From the NCBI RefSeq assembly GCF_000805455.1, contig NZ_JSUS01000012.1:124001-188000 (forward strand): DNA of 64,000 nucleotides, given 5' to 3'. The notes under the pieces are model-generated. The model searched no databases and was not told the origin of the DNA. It was given only the letters and a program-made list of their open reading frames with translations. The position numbers were made by a program, and so were the translations under genes. Origin of the DNA: Acinetobacter sp. A47 (GTDB lineage Bacteria; Pseudomonadota; Gammaproteobacteria; Pseudomonadales; Moraxellaceae). Shown in pieces: positions 53,752-64,000 of the stretch. The number at the start of each line of letters is the position of its first letter. Positions within the stretch are counted from its first letter, which is position 1.

Positions 53752-54756
53752 ATGGAAATGAATACAATAATAGGCATTGTTATTGCCGTTGTGATTATGC
53801 TCGTTGGTTTAATGATGGTGTTAAGAAAACCGAAACCGGTTGAGCCTTCACTGGAAACAGAGTTATATATTAACCCTGAAAGTCAGCAGCCTGTGATTCC
53901 CCGTCATGTACGGGATCAAGTTTTACCGAGTGAGGTTGTTACGACAACCGAACGTATTGAGCCAAACCTGAATACCGGGACGGTTGAAGCTGAAACACCG
54001 GTAGCAAAAACGGTGGAGACGGTAAATACCGAAGAAGAAAAAGCAGCAACCACAGTTACAGCAGAAGGCGCAAGTACAGAAGCAGTCGAGCCTGCCGTGG
54101 CCACTGAAGTGCTTCAAGATGAACAGGCACCAGTTGCTGAGCCGGAAGTTGCCGCGGAACAGACCGAAACGGTACCGAAACCTGAAGAAGCCAAGACTGA
54201 AACAGAGCTAAGCCTGAATCCAAATATCGAAACAGTGGCAATCGAGGAATTCGATGGTGAAAGTAATATTCTGGATGTGCATTTACATGAGCAGCAGCGC
54301 TACGATGACGAGAGTGCTTTAGCCACCGCAGAGCAGATTATTGCGCTGCATGTTTACCCAAACCCTCGCCGTGCATTATCTGGTGATAAGGCACTCAAGG
54401 TATTGCTGAAATACGGGCTGCGTTTTGGTGAAATGTCATGCTTCCACCGTTACGAGAATACAGAAGAACCAAGTGCCTTGATGTTCTCGGTACTGCGCAT
54501 AACCGATAATGGCCCGGCTGGTTTTGATCTGGAAACGTTATCTGGTGAACAGGTACAGGGTCTGGCATTCTTCCTGGCTTTACCAAATAGCAAAGCCGTT
54601 ACCGGTTATGACATGATGACCAGTATTGCCGGTTTAATTGCGCGTGAAGTCGATGGTAAGGTTTATGATGAAAATAATCTGGAATTTACCCCGCAGTTAA
54701 AGGAACATTGGCGTCATCACGTGATTGATTATCGTCCAAATCAGGCGGCAGTCTAA
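53752..54756 (+). CDS. zipA: cell division protein ZipA
   Basis: 334 residues; anchors FtsZ polymers to the inner membrane at the division site. The ATG at 53752 (GGAG seven bases upstream, inside the smc end) is chosen over 53737. N-terminal TM helix (TIIGIVIAVVIMLVGLMMVL, residues 4-23), a long acidic linker rich in Glu, Thr, Val and Pro (40-180), then the FtsZ-binding domain from about residue 195 (IALHVYPNPRRALSGDKALK; MFSVLRITDNGPAGFDLETL; TGYDMMTSIAGLIAREVDGK). Its start is one base after the smc stop, so they are coupled. Confidence 0.92.
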   Translation: MEMNTIIGIVIAVVIMLVGLMMVLRKPKPVEPSLETELYINPESQQPVIPRHVRDQVLPSEVVTTTERIEPNLNTGTVEAETPVAKTVETVNTEEEKAATTVTAEGASTEAVEPAVATEVLQDEQAPVAEPEVAAEQTETVPKPEEAKTETELSLNPNIETVAIEEFDGESNILDVHLHEQQRYDDESALATAEQIIALHVYPNPRRALSGDKALKVLLKYGLRFGEMSCFHRYENTEEPSALMFSVLRITDNGPAGFDLETLSGEQVQGLAFFLALPNSKAVTGYDMMTSIAGLIAREVDGKVYDENNLEFTPQLKEHWRHHVIDYRPNQAAV

Positions 54757-55194
54757 TTGGTTGTTTCTTCATAAACTGATTAATATATTTTTAGATTTTA
54801 AAATAAAGAACTTAACAGAGTCATGTTAGGTTCTTATCCTATTTTAGGTTGAACCACTAGGTCTTGCACTCAATCAAAGCTTTAAACACTCTGGTTTGTT
54901 CAGGTTCGACTTACTTTTATTTCGGTATGAGGAGCGAAAGCTCGGCAAGGGCAAACTATTTTTGTTGCACTACTTGCTAGAAGTTCAATGCAAGATAAAA
55001 GCAAGCCCTGCTTAACCAATAAACTACGCACTTCGTTTGTCTTGCACTACACCAAGGCTTTAAATGCTTTGGCTTGCTCAGGTTGCAGATGACATTTCTG
55101 AGTATCATATTTCATGTCTAACTCAGGTTCGATATACTAAATTTAGTAAAAATTATAGGGCGGTTTTTCCGCCCTTTTATATGGTGAAATTTAA
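54757..55194. repeat. 438-base zipA-ligA gap with dispersed repeat copies
   Basis: The core repeat (55021-55110) contains GTCTTGCACTACACCAAGGC, then TTTAAATGCTTTGGCTTGCT CAGGTTGCAGATGACATTTC; an additional, more decayed copy lies at 54861-54910 (GTCTTGCACTCAATCAAAGC then TTTAAACACTCTGGTTTGTT CAGG). The same core occurs at 57512-57598 and 61867-61956. No gene in the gap. TTAGTAAAAATTATAGGGCGG with a GGGCGG / CCGCCC hairpin (55157-55175) lies just before ligA. Confidence 0.7.
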
Positions 55195-57222
<2,028 letters not shown>

Positions 57223-57635
57223 TCTACCAAGAAAAGCACATTCAATGGATGTGAGTTGAATGGGACTATTCAATTAAATCCTGAGACTGGGATATAATTA
57301 TCTTGGCAGAGTCTTGCCGAGTTTGCACCCAATCTCAGGATAAGCTTTCAGCTGGACTTACTTTGGTTTTGCTCTGAGAAGCGTTTGAAGCTTCGTAAGA
57401 GCGAAGCATCTTGCGCTGCTATAACCGCAGCTCACCACAAAACCTGAGGTGCGAATAGCAAAGATTTATTATCTTTGCCGCACTGCAAGGCGAAAGCTAT
57501 GCTTGCGTATAGACTACGTAGATTGTTGCCTTGCGCTTCGCCAAAGCTTTAGTTGCTTTGGCTTGCTCAGGTTGTGGATGACGTTTCCGGGTATCCAACT
57601 TTATAACTTGAGTCGAATGCCTACACGTTGTTGTA
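57223..57635. repeat. 413-base gap after ligA with dispersed repeat
   Basis: The stretch 57437-57600 matches 61797-61960 at roughly four of five positions by eye: ACCTGAGGTGCGAATAGCAA, then AGAT..AT..ATCTTTGC, GCAAGGCGAAAGCTATGCTT, and the shared core CTTTGGCTTGCTCAGGTTG. A less similar 5' part (57300-57436) has matching phrases (AATCTCAGGATAAGCTTTCA). No gene. Confidence 0.7.
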
Positions 57636-58691
57636 TTAAATATATTTTTTTACAATGCCATCATCCAGCAATTGCTGGAAATGTTCACAGACACTTTCAC
57701 GCACATCGCGATATTCAATGCCGAGTTCTTTGATGCTACGTTGAGCATTAAAATAGATCGGATAGCCCATATTTAAGCGTACAAATTCACGTGAATGGCC
57801 AAGGATCGGTGCCACAAAAGCAAAGGCCGTTTTCGGTACGGTAAAATGCGGAAATGGAAATTTATAGCCAAAACGTTTGGTTAATGCCTTACCCATATCC
57901 AGCAGGCTCAGGGTTCCGCCACAGATGATATAGCGACCATGTGCCTGTGGATTCAAGGCTGCTGCCACGTGTGCATCAGCTACATCACGAACATCGACAA
58001 TGCCATTCCACATCGGGGGTACGCCAAACAGGGTGGTGCCGTTACCAAATTGTTGCAAAATCTCGATACTGCCCGACTGGCTGGCATCGGTAAGAGATGG
58101 GCCCATGACCAGCGCAGGATTGACACAAACCAGATCCCAGCGTTTTTGCTGTTTGACCATGTCCCAAGCCTTGCGCTCTGCCAGGACTTTTGAATAGGGA
58201 TACGGCTGATGGGTTTCGCTACTGGTTGTATTCCAGTGATATTCATCAAATTCATTGTTGGGGGTATGCTGTATTTCCACCGCATCGCCATAGGTTGAGG
58301 CAATGCTCGAGGTCAATACCACACGTTTGACCGATTGGGTACGGTTCACGCTGTCCAATACATTTTCTGTACCTTTCACCGCAGGTTCAATCAAGTCCCT
58401 GACAGCATCTTTATAATTGGTGACCACAAATGGAGAGGCGGTATGAATCACGATTTCACAATCTTTCATTGCTTCATCAAATGAACTGGCTTCAAGCAAA
58501 TCGGCCTTGAAAAACTGGATGTTTCCAGATGATTTCTCTGCCAGATCATATAGATGCTGGATCTTGTTTTTCTTGGATGGGTCACGCACAGTTGCATGTA
58601 CCGTATAGCCCTGGCCGAGCAGACGCTCAATGATCCAGCCTGCAATATAACCCGTCGCACCCGTTACCAAAATTGGTTTGCTTTTATCCAT
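57636..58691 (-). CDS. NAD(P)-dependent epimerase/reductase, dihydroflavonol-reductase-like
   Basis: 351 residues, extended short-chain dehydrogenase. N-terminal nucleotide motif ILVTGATGYIAGWIIERLL, TVRDPSKKNKIQHL (Arg for NADPH), catalytic Ser in VLTSSIASTYG and YxxxK in YPYSKVLAERKA, with the substrate block PALVMGPSLTDASQSG. This is the DFR/cinnamoyl-CoA-reductase-like branch, often bacterial aldehyde or ketone reductases. The ATG at 58691 (GGA eight bases upstream) is chosen over the GTG at 58703. Its stop lies just past the ligA-side repeat. Confidence 0.83.
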   Translation of the reverse strand: MDKSKPILVTGATGYIAGWIIERLLGQGYTVHATVRDPSKKNKIQHLYDLAEKSSGNIQFFKADLLEASSFDEAMKDCEIVIHTASPFVVTNYKDAVRDLIEPAVKGTENVLDSVNRTQSVKRVVLTSSIASTYGDAVEIQHTPNNEFDEYHWNTTSSETHQPYPYSKVLAERKAWDMVKQQKRWDLVCVNPALVMGPSLTDASQSGSIEILQQFGNGTTLFGVPPMWNGIVDVRDVADAHVAAALNPQAHGRYIICGGTLSLLDMGKALTKRFGYKFPFPHFTVPKTAFAFVAPILGHSREFVRLNMGYPIYFNAQRSIKELGIEYRDVRESVCEHFQQLLDDGIVKKYI

Positions 58692-59045
58692 TGTGGTTTC
58701 CACATTATGTTTTTGTGATTGCTGTTATTTACCGAATTTCGTTTAAACAAACAACAGCTGAGCAGTCATTTTTTTATGATTTTTTGCTTAAAACATCGGC
58801 GGAATAAGAAGCATTGCCAATGGTTACAAAAAATCAAACAAATGATTTTCAATGGAATTATCACTTTTTAGAAAGCGAAATGATATGCAAAGGCTTATTT
58901 TATTTGGATAAATTTGGTCAAAGGAAACTGTAAATGCGTATGTTTCTCATTTTAATTTTATAAAAATCATAAACTTACACACTTTTGTTTTTGCATTTCC
59001 TTTTTAATTTAACCATAATACTGGCATTCGATAGGAGTAAATATT
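58692..59045. promoter_or_regulatory. bacterioferritin promoter region
   Basis: TTGCAT (58991-58996), a 17-base spacer and CATAAT (59014-59019) make a good sigma-70 promoter; AGGAG (59033-59037) lies eight bases before the ATG. No Fur-box-like sequence is obvious. The rest of the 354 bases is AT-rich with nothing assigned. Confidence 0.6.
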
Positions 59046-59510
59046 ATGCGTGGCAATCCAGAAGTCATCGACTATTTAAATATGCTCATTGGCGGTGAGT
59101 TGGCTGCTCGTGATCAATATTTAATTCATTCAAGAATGTACGAAGATTGGGGTCTGAACAAGATCTATGAGCGTATTGACCATGAAATGCAGGAAGAAGC
59201 CTCTCATGCCGATGCGATCATTCGTCGAGTTTTGTTCCTTGGCGCTCAACCGAATATGCATCGTGAAGACATCAATGTAGGTACTGATGTTGTAAGCTGT
59301 CTAAAGGCAGATCTGGCGCTTGAATATCATGTGCGTGAAAAACTTGCAGCAGGTATCAAGCTCTGTGAAGAAAAAGGCGACTTTATTAGCCGTGACATGT
59401 TGCGTCAGCAACTTTCGGACACAGAAGAAGATCATACTTACTGGTTGGAAAAGCAGTTACGTTTAATTGAATTGATTGGTCTGCAAAACTATATTCAATC
59501 ACAAATTTGA
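59046..59510 (+). CDS. bfr: bacterioferritin-family iron-storage protein, without the heme ligand
   Basis: 154 residues, four-helix ferritin fold that makes 24-mer cages. Ferroxidase ligands match bacterioferritin: Glu18, Glu51, His54, Glu93, Glu127, His130, with Tyr25. The residue equivalent to the heme-binding Met52 is Ala ([14 protein letters not shown]), so this subunit should not bind heme. In Pseudomonas one of the two ferritin-like subunits (formerly BfrA, now FtnA) has the same change. Own promoter and terminator. Confidence 0.88.
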   Translation: MRGNPEVIDYLNMLIGGELAARDQYLIHSRMYEDWGLNKIYERIDHEMQEEASHADAIIRRVLFLGAQPNMHREDINVGTDVVSCLKADLALEYHVREKLAAGIKLCEEKGDFISRDMLRQQLSDTEEDHTYWLEKQLRLIELIGLQNYIQSQI

Positions 59511-59536
59511 TAGATCACGTAAAGCGTGAAAATGTA

Positions 59537-59570
59537 TAAAAGAGAACTTCATTTGAAGTTCTCTTTTTTT
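59537..59570 (+). terminator. bfr terminator
   Basis: Perfect stem AAAAGAGAACTTC / GAAGTTCTCTTTT, loop ATTT, T-run. Confidence 0.92.
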
Positions 59571-59649
59571 GTGGGGAAGAAACAGTGAGCTTAGATAGCG
59601 GTTCCTCAAGCTACAGTCGGGAAGGATCAATAAATTCAAAAGCTTAAAT

Positions 59650-60225
59650 TTATTTACTTTGCAAAGTTTTGAGATCTTTCAAGACCTGATCGGCATGAGT
59701 TTGCGTATTTACGCTGGTGTAGTGATACATCACGGCACCTTGAGGATTAATCAAAAAACTCTCGCGTTTGGCAATTTTAGTAATACCCAGGTTTCGGACA
59801 ATGCCAAACCTGGTGGCCAGTTCGCCTTGTTCATCTGCCAGAATCGGGAAGGGCAGGCCGAGTTTTTCTGAAAATTTTTGATGTGAAGCCACATCGTCCA
59901 GACTGACACCCAGCACCACAGCATTGGATTTGCTAAATTGAGGATAGAGTAATTTAAATTGATTGGCTTCCTGGGTACAGCCCGCCGTATTGTCTTTAGG
60001 ATAAAAATACAGCACCACCCATTTACCTTTATACTGGCTTAATGTATGCCATTTGCCACTCTGATCTTGCAGTTTGAAATCTGGTGCAGACTGCCCAACC
60101 CATTCTTTTTGTGCAGTATCCTGCTTTGAAAATAAGTTGCCTTGAGCATTACTAAATGTGGGTGCGCTGAGTAAAAAAAGTGAACTACATAAAACGAGAA
60201 CTTTGGACTTTATCGTATTCATCAT
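59650..60225 (-). CDS. exported thiol peroxiredoxin, Bcp type
   Basis: 191 residues with a signal peptide (...LVLCSSLFLLSAPTFSNA, cleavage after SNA), so periplasmic, unlike cytoplasmic Bcp. Thioredoxin fold: APDFKLQDQSGKWHTLSQYK, GKWVVLYFYPKDNTAGCTQE with the peroxidatic Cys in TAGC, and RESFLINPQGAVMYHY. No second Cys in the usual Bcp position five residues on (it reads CTQEANQF), so a 1-Cys mechanism is expected. Reduces peroxides; next to bacterioferritin, which fits oxidative and iron stress. Confidence 0.87.
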   Translation of the reverse strand: MMNTIKSKVLVLCSSLFLLSAPTFSNAQGNLFSKQDTAQKEWVGQSAPDFKLQDQSGKWHTLSQYKGKWVVLYFYPKDNTAGCTQEANQFKLLYPQFSKSNAVVLGVSLDDVASHQKFSEKLGLPFPILADEQGELATRFGIVRNLGITKIAKRESFLINPQGAVMYHYTSVNTQTHADQVLKDLKTLQSK

Positions 60226-60547
60226 GTTGATCTCAAAGTGTAATGATGTTTACTTTAGCAAATTTAGCAATTGAGTGTGTTAGAAAATTCTTTACCGGGT
60301 TTTGCTGTGCTTTATATATTTAAAACGAATAATAGGGCGCTTTCAAAAGTAGACAAATGATCAATAATGAATGTTGAAGGTCATTTCTCCTTTGGGAGAT
60401 GAGGGAGACTCTGCATATAAATCCTCTCCCTCTTGCGCGTAACTACGCTCATCCTTTAAAAAGGGAAGGGAACTTTCATTGAGAATTTAATATAGCTCAA
60501 AAAATGACTTATGCAAGAATTCTAATGACTTGAAAAAAGGTAAATCA
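60226..60547. other. 322-base gap with a relative of the smc-inserted repeat
   Basis: 60385-60482 contains CTCCTTTGGGAGATGAGGGA, then AATCCTCTCCCTCTTGCGCG TAACTACG and CATCCTTTAAAAAGGGAAGG G. Against the smc element the phrases CCCTCTTGCG, AACTAC, CCTTT..AAAGGGA and GAACT/GAGTT align in order. TGACTTGAAAAAAGG at the end is the ribosome site of the next gene. Confidence 0.6.
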
Positions 60548-60877
60548 ATGGATGTTGGTGCGGTTCTCATTAAATTAAAAGCAAATTCGCAGGCAAAAGT
60601 CGAAGCCTGGCAGCGTGAAATTCAACAACGTAAAGCCGAAGCGATTCAAACACTGCAAGCCGAAGGGGTAACCGTTGAATCCTGGTTTCAACTTGAACTG
60701 AATGGAGACCATTATTTACTTGCCTATATGCGTGCTAAAGATCTTGCGCATGCACGACAGGTCGCCAGAAACAGTTGCTTTGAGATTGATCAAGTTCATC
60801 GACAGTTCAAGCAACTATGGGAGCAAGGAATTCCCGCACAGCTTTTGGTAGATTTGGAAAATAATGAGGAGGGTTAA
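60548..60877 (+). CDS. DUF6176-like small protein
   Basis: 109 residues from the ATG at 60548 (AGG seven bases upstream); a TTG at 60530 opens the frame. Sequence VGAVLIKLKANSQAKVEAWQ, then SWFQLELNGDHYLLAYMRA and ARQVARNSCFEIDQVHRQF KQ resembles DUF6176 proteins (ferredoxin-like fold, unknown role). Lies 42 bases before the esterase gene and probably shares its messenger. Confidence 0.65.
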   Translation: MDVGAVLIKLKANSQAKVEAWQREIQQRKAEAIQTLQAEGVTVESWFQLELNGDHYLLAYMRAKDLAHARQVARNSCFEIDQVHRQFKQLWEQGIPAQLLVDLENNEEG

Positions 60878-60919
60878 TCGGGGTATACTGCCTTGAAGTT
60901 TTTGGAATTGAGCAAGCAC

Positions 60920-61633
60920 GTGACCTATAAGATTTTACTGATTACTGGCTGGGGCGGTGGTGCCGAATTATTAAAACCCTTGCATGAGGCTTTACAACAA
61001 AAAGGACATAGCGTCGAGCGGATCAATATCTTTAATGCGCTGGATGATGACATCTTGCAACAGCAGGTCGAACTTGCAGTGAAGTTTGATGTGATTGTTG
61101 GATGGTCGCTTGGCGGACAACTGGCGACCTTACTGGTCGATCAAATCCGGAAAAAATATGCTGAGCAGAAGGTTTTAATCACTTTAGCGTCAAATCCATG
61201 TTTTGTGGCACAAGCAGATTGGACCACAGCCATGCCTGTTGAAACCTTTATGCAGTTTAAGCAGTCATTTGAGCAGGATGCGATTAGCACCTTAAAGCGG
61301 TTTGGCTGGTTGGTCTGTCAGGGGGCAAGTTCAGCAAAAAATGATTTTGTGGCGATGCAAAAATTGATTCGTCCACAACCAGTTGCCTTGCTTCGGCAGG
61401 GATTACAGTTGCTGGAGCAATTAAATCTGGTTGAGATGTATAAAAATTGTCAAGGCAAGCAGTTGCATGTGTTTGCAGAGCATGATGCTTTAGTTCCTTA
61501 CCAAGTTGTGCAAAATATTGATCATTTAGCTGCAAAAAATCTATCTGTTGTTTCTATTAAAGGGGCTTCACACGGTTTTCCATGCTTTATGGTGGAGCAG
61601 ACTGTGCAAATAATTGAAGATTTTATTCAGTAG
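60920..61633 (+). CDS. bioH: alpha/beta hydrolase, BioH-like pimeloyl-ACP methyl ester esterase
   Basis: 237 residues from the GTG at 60920 (GAG seven bases upstream); TTG codons at 60893 and 60902 are alternative starts. Start TYKILLITGWGGGAELL, nucleophile turn VGWSLGGQLATLL (GxSxG) and LASNPCFVAQADW, which parallels the SSPCF..W block of E. coli BioH. Asp in AEHDALVPY and His in GASHGFPCF complete the triad. BioH frees pimeloyl-ACP from its methyl ester for BioF. Just upstream of bioA, fitting biotin synthesis. Symbol assigned on motif and context, not on a search. Confidence 0.75.
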   Translation: MTYKILLITGWGGGAELLKPLHEALQQKGHSVERINIFNALDDDILQQQVELAVKFDVIVGWSLGGQLATLLVDQIRKKYAEQKVLITLASNPCFVAQADWTTAMPVETFMQFKQSFEQDAISTLKRFGWLVCQGASSAKNDFVAMQKLIRPQPVALLRQGLQLLEQLNLVEMYKNCQGKQLHVFAEHDALVPYQVVQNIDHLAAKNLSVVSIKGASHGFPCFMVEQTVQIIEDFIQ

Positions 61634-62009
61634 ACAGTTTAATCTTGCTTGAATTGAAAGTTCTCGCAATATATTTTAGATTTTGACAAGTTTAAGATAA
61701 AACCTATTTTATAGATCTAACGGAATCGTGCCGAGTACTCATCCATTTTCAGGATATGCCTTCGGCGACCTACTTTTCTTTCGGAAAAAGTAGGCAAAAC
61801 CTGAGGTACGAATAGCAAAGATTAAGAATCTTTGCAGTACCGCAAGGCGTAAGCTTTGCTTACGTGTGAACTATGCACATCGTTTGTCTTGCGCTATGCC
61901 AAAGCTTTAATCGCTTTGGCTTGCTCAGGTTGCAGATGACATTTCCGAGTATCGAAAAGTGTGATCAGGCAAATGGTAAATTTTGAAACAGCAGCAAATG
62001 AGGTAAAGG
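61634..62009. repeat. 376-base gap with dispersed repeat before bioA
   Basis: Repeat copy at about 61720-61960: CCTACTTTTCTTTCGGAAAA AGTAGG hairpin, then the segment matching the post-ligA copy, and the core CTTTAATCGCTTTGGCTTGC TCAGGTTGCAGATGACATTT CC. Third copy of the family in 7 kb. The bioA promoter must lie within or after it; none called. Confidence 0.7.
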
Positions 62010-63305
62010 ATGACCGATTTATTTGATTTAGAACATATATGGCATCCCTATACTTCGATGTTAAATCCACTGCCAACTTTTAAAGTGAAACGTGCCTATG
62101 GTGCAACCATCGAACTGGAAGATGGTCGGACTCTGGTGGATGGCATGTCGTCATGGTGGTGTGCGATTCACGGGTATAACCATCCCGAACTGAACCAGGC
62201 GGTTGCAGATCAATTACAGAACATGGCACATATCATGTTTGGCGGTCTGACGCACGCACCGGCAATTGAATTGGGCAAACTCTTATTAAAAATTACGCCA
62301 CCGGGCCTGGACAAGATTTTCTATGCCGATTCAGGTTCTGTTGCTGTAGAAGTGGCCTTAAAAATGGCCGTGCAATATTGGACTGCATTAAACCAACCCG
62401 AGAAAACCAATTTTATTACTACCCGTTCTGGCTATCATGGCGATACCTGGAATGCGATGTCGGTGTGTGATCCGGTGACTGGCATGCATCAGATTTTTGG
62501 TACCAGTTTACCCAATCGCATTTTCGTACCTGCGCCACAAAGTCGCTTTGACGGAGAATGGAATCCTGAGGATATTCAGCAACTCAGGCAACAGTTTGAA
62601 CAGCATCATCACAGTATTGCAGCCCTGATTATCGAGCCAGTTGTACAAGGTGCAGGCGGCATGCGTTTTTATCATCCTGAATATTTGCGTCAGGCCAAAG
62701 CATTGTGTGAACAGTACAACGTGCTGTTGATCTTTGATGAGATTGCCACCGGCTTTGGCCGCACAGGTAAAATGTTTGCTTGGGAACATGCACAGGTTGA
62801 ACCCGATATCATGTGTATGGGTAAGGGCTTAACAGGCGGATATATGACTTTGTCTGCAACCTTAACCACCAAACAGGTGGCTGAAACCATTAGTCGAGGG
62901 GAAGCAGGCGTATTTATGCATGGCCCAACCTTTATGGCGAATCCCTTGGCCTGCGCAGTTGCTTTAAGAAGTACTCAATTATTGCTGGAACAGGACTGGC
63001 AAGCCAATATTCAACGGATTGAAAAGATTCTGGCTGAACAATTAACAGGTTTGGCACAGCTTGACCACGTTGCGGATGTACGGGTTTTAGGGGCGATTGG
63101 CGTGGTTGAACTGACCCGCAATGTAGATATGAAAACTCTACAGCAACAGTTTGTGGAGCGTGGTATCTGGGTGCGGCCATTTGGGAAACTGGTCTATGTC
63201 ATGCCGCCGTATGTGATTACGGATGATGAGTTAAATTACTTGTTAACGCACCTGATTGAAGTCGTCAAAGAAATGCCGGGAGTGAGTGCGGATGTCCTTG
63301 CTTGA
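62010..63305 (+). CDS. bioA: adenosylmethionine--8-amino-7-oxononanoate transaminase
   Basis: 431 residues (E. coli 429). PLP class-III aminotransferase that turns 7-keto-8-aminopelargonate into 7,8-diaminopelargonate with SAM as amino donor. Start [94 protein letters not shown]; catalytic Lys272 in [32 protein letters not shown]. Complete. Its stop lies past the next ATG, so bioF is translationally coupled. Confidence 0.95.
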   Translation: MTDLFDLEHIWHPYTSMLNPLPTFKVKRAYGATIELEDGRTLVDGMSSWWCAIHGYNHPELNQAVADQLQNMAHIMFGGLTHAPAIELGKLLLKITPPGLDKIFYADSGSVAVEVALKMAVQYWTALNQPEKTNFITTRSGYHGDTWNAMSVCDPVTGMHQIFGTSLPNRIFVPAPQSRFDGEWNPEDIQQLRQQFEQHHHSIAALIIEPVVQGAGGMRFYHPEYLRQAKALCEQYNVLLIFDEIATGFGRTGKMFAWEHAQVEPDIMCMGKGLTGGYMTLSATLTTKQVAETISRGEAGVFMHGPTFMANPLACAVALRSTQLLLEQDWQANIQRIEKILAEQLTGLAQLDHVADVRVLGAIGVVELTRNVDMKTLQQQFVERGIWVRPFGKLVYVMPPYVITDDELNYLLTHLIEVVKEMPGVSADVLA

Positions 63306-64000
63306 TCATTATGCCGGGCAGCTTGACCAGCTCAAACAACAGGGTAATTTCCGTCAATTCACCTCAAATCGGCAGCAGGGGAAATGGATCACCATCCAGG
63401 ATCGAACCATGTTGAATCTGGCCTCCAATGACTATTTGGGCCTTGCCGCTGATTTACATTTAAGAGAAGAATTTCTTGATACTTTAAACATCGAACGGGC
63501 GCTCTTTAGTTCATCTTCGTCACGCTTACTCACAGGTAATTTTGCTGAATATGAACAATTTGAAAATAGCCTAAGCAAAGCTTTTGGTCGTGCTGCCTTA
63601 TTATTCAACAGTGGCTACCACATGAATATCGGTATCTTGCCAGCCTTGTGTGATAGCAAGACCATGATTCTGGCTGATAAACTGGTGCATGCCAGTATGA
63701 TTGATGGCATTCGTCTATCGACTGCTCAATATGTACGTTATCGACATAATGATTTGCAGCATCTGGAACAGTTATTGCAAAAGTATCATCAAGATGAGCA
63801 AGTTGAACGCATTATTGTAGTGACCGAAAGTATTTTTAGTATGGATGGCGACGAGACGGATTTAGCCGCTTTGGCGCAGTTAAAACAGCGTTTTGTCAAA
63901 ACCATGTTGTATGTCGATGAAGCACATGCGATTGGCGTGCGGGGTGAACACGGTCTGGGCTGTGCCGAACAATATGGGGTAATGGATCAGATTGATTTTC
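63292..64000 (+). CDS. bioF: 8-amino-7-oxononanoate synthase, N-terminal part
   Basis: Open to the window end, 236 codons visible of about 385. PLP enzyme condensing pimeloyl-ACP with L-alanine. ATG at 63292 overlaps the end of bioA by 14 bases. Seen: [71 protein letters not shown], and [18 protein letters not shown] with the PLP-contacting Asp and His. The PLP lysine lies beyond the end. Genes bioC and bioD are expected next. Confidence 0.95.
   Translation, partial: MSLLDHYAGQLDQLKQQGNFRQFTSNRQQGKWITIQDRTMLNLASNDYLGLAADLHLREEFLDTLNIERALFSSSSSRLLTGNFAEYEQFENSLSKAFGRAALLFNSGYHMNIGILPALCDSKTMILADKLVHASMIDGIRLSTAQYVRYRHNDLQHLEQLLQKYHQDEQVERIIVVTESIFSMDGDETDLAALAQLKQRFVKTMLYVDEAHAIGVRGEHGLGCAEQYGVMDQIDF

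Overview
The window reads as chromosomal DNA of a gamma-proteobacterium of the Moraxellaceae, most likely an Acinetobacter. This rests on recalled family sequences and gene neighbourhoods, not on a search: nuoN followed by upp, metG / mrp / dcd in one neighbourhood, smc-zipA-ligA in one direction, ypjD-like gene divergent from ffh, birA-coaX, and bioA-bioF. Coding is dense on both strands with many strong rho-independent hairpins. No rRNA, tRNA, CRISPR array, intact transposase or prophage gene was seen.

Layout. 0-8.4 kb: end of nuoN, upp, a cold-shock-domain protein, a LysR regulator divergent from ferredoxin-NADP reductase, small membrane proteins and a multi-repeat TM-helix (CmpX-like) membrane protein. 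8.4-18.4 kb: a PLP desulfhydrase-like enzyme, a TetR-MFS-HlyD efflux operon with a candidate operator, a methyltransferase, two secreted proteins of unknown function flanked by large RNA-type hairpins (one hides a Shine-Dalgarno), a LysE exporter and a secreted metallo-beta-lactamase-fold enzyme. 18.5-27.3 kb: metG, a GNAT gene broken by one stop codon, a LEA-like hydrophilin, mrp, a nucleosidase-like lipoprotein with Asn at the usual catalytic Asp, and dcd.

27.4-42.7 kb is the accessory region. A very AT-rich stretch precedes a two-partner-secretion pair (a haemagglutinin-type exoprotein with 16 GLUG repeats, and its TpsB transporter whose signal peptide is out of frame at a 7-A run). Then follow six consecutive genes for exported proteins. 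These share little except a short motif after the signal peptide (Leu..Leu-[Asp/Ser]-Asp/Asn...Leu/Met....[Thr/Asn/Glu]-Gly-[Gln/Glu/Arg]), reminiscent of the DUF6160 / Fil-type proteins of Acinetobacter. Two are close paralogues with their own terminators, three form a tight operon, one stands alone. This is the best candidate for an undescribed surface system.

42.7-64 kb is housekeeping again: a DusC-like tRNA dihydrouridine synthase, the ypjD-like gene, ffh, coaX, birA, a TSUP permease, a GntR regulator with a perfect operator-like palindrome, smc-zipA-ligA, a heme-ligand-less bacterioferritin, an exported peroxiredoxin, a bioH-like esterase, and bioA-bioF running off the end. The smc gene carries a 93-bp palindromic repeat inserted in frame with a 5-bp target duplication; a relative of this repeat lies near 60.4 kb. 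A second dispersed repeat (about 90-165 bp core) occurs on both sides of ligA and before bioA.

Start codons were often moved inward from the longest open frame on the basis of Shine-Dalgarno spacing and family length; each case is stated.
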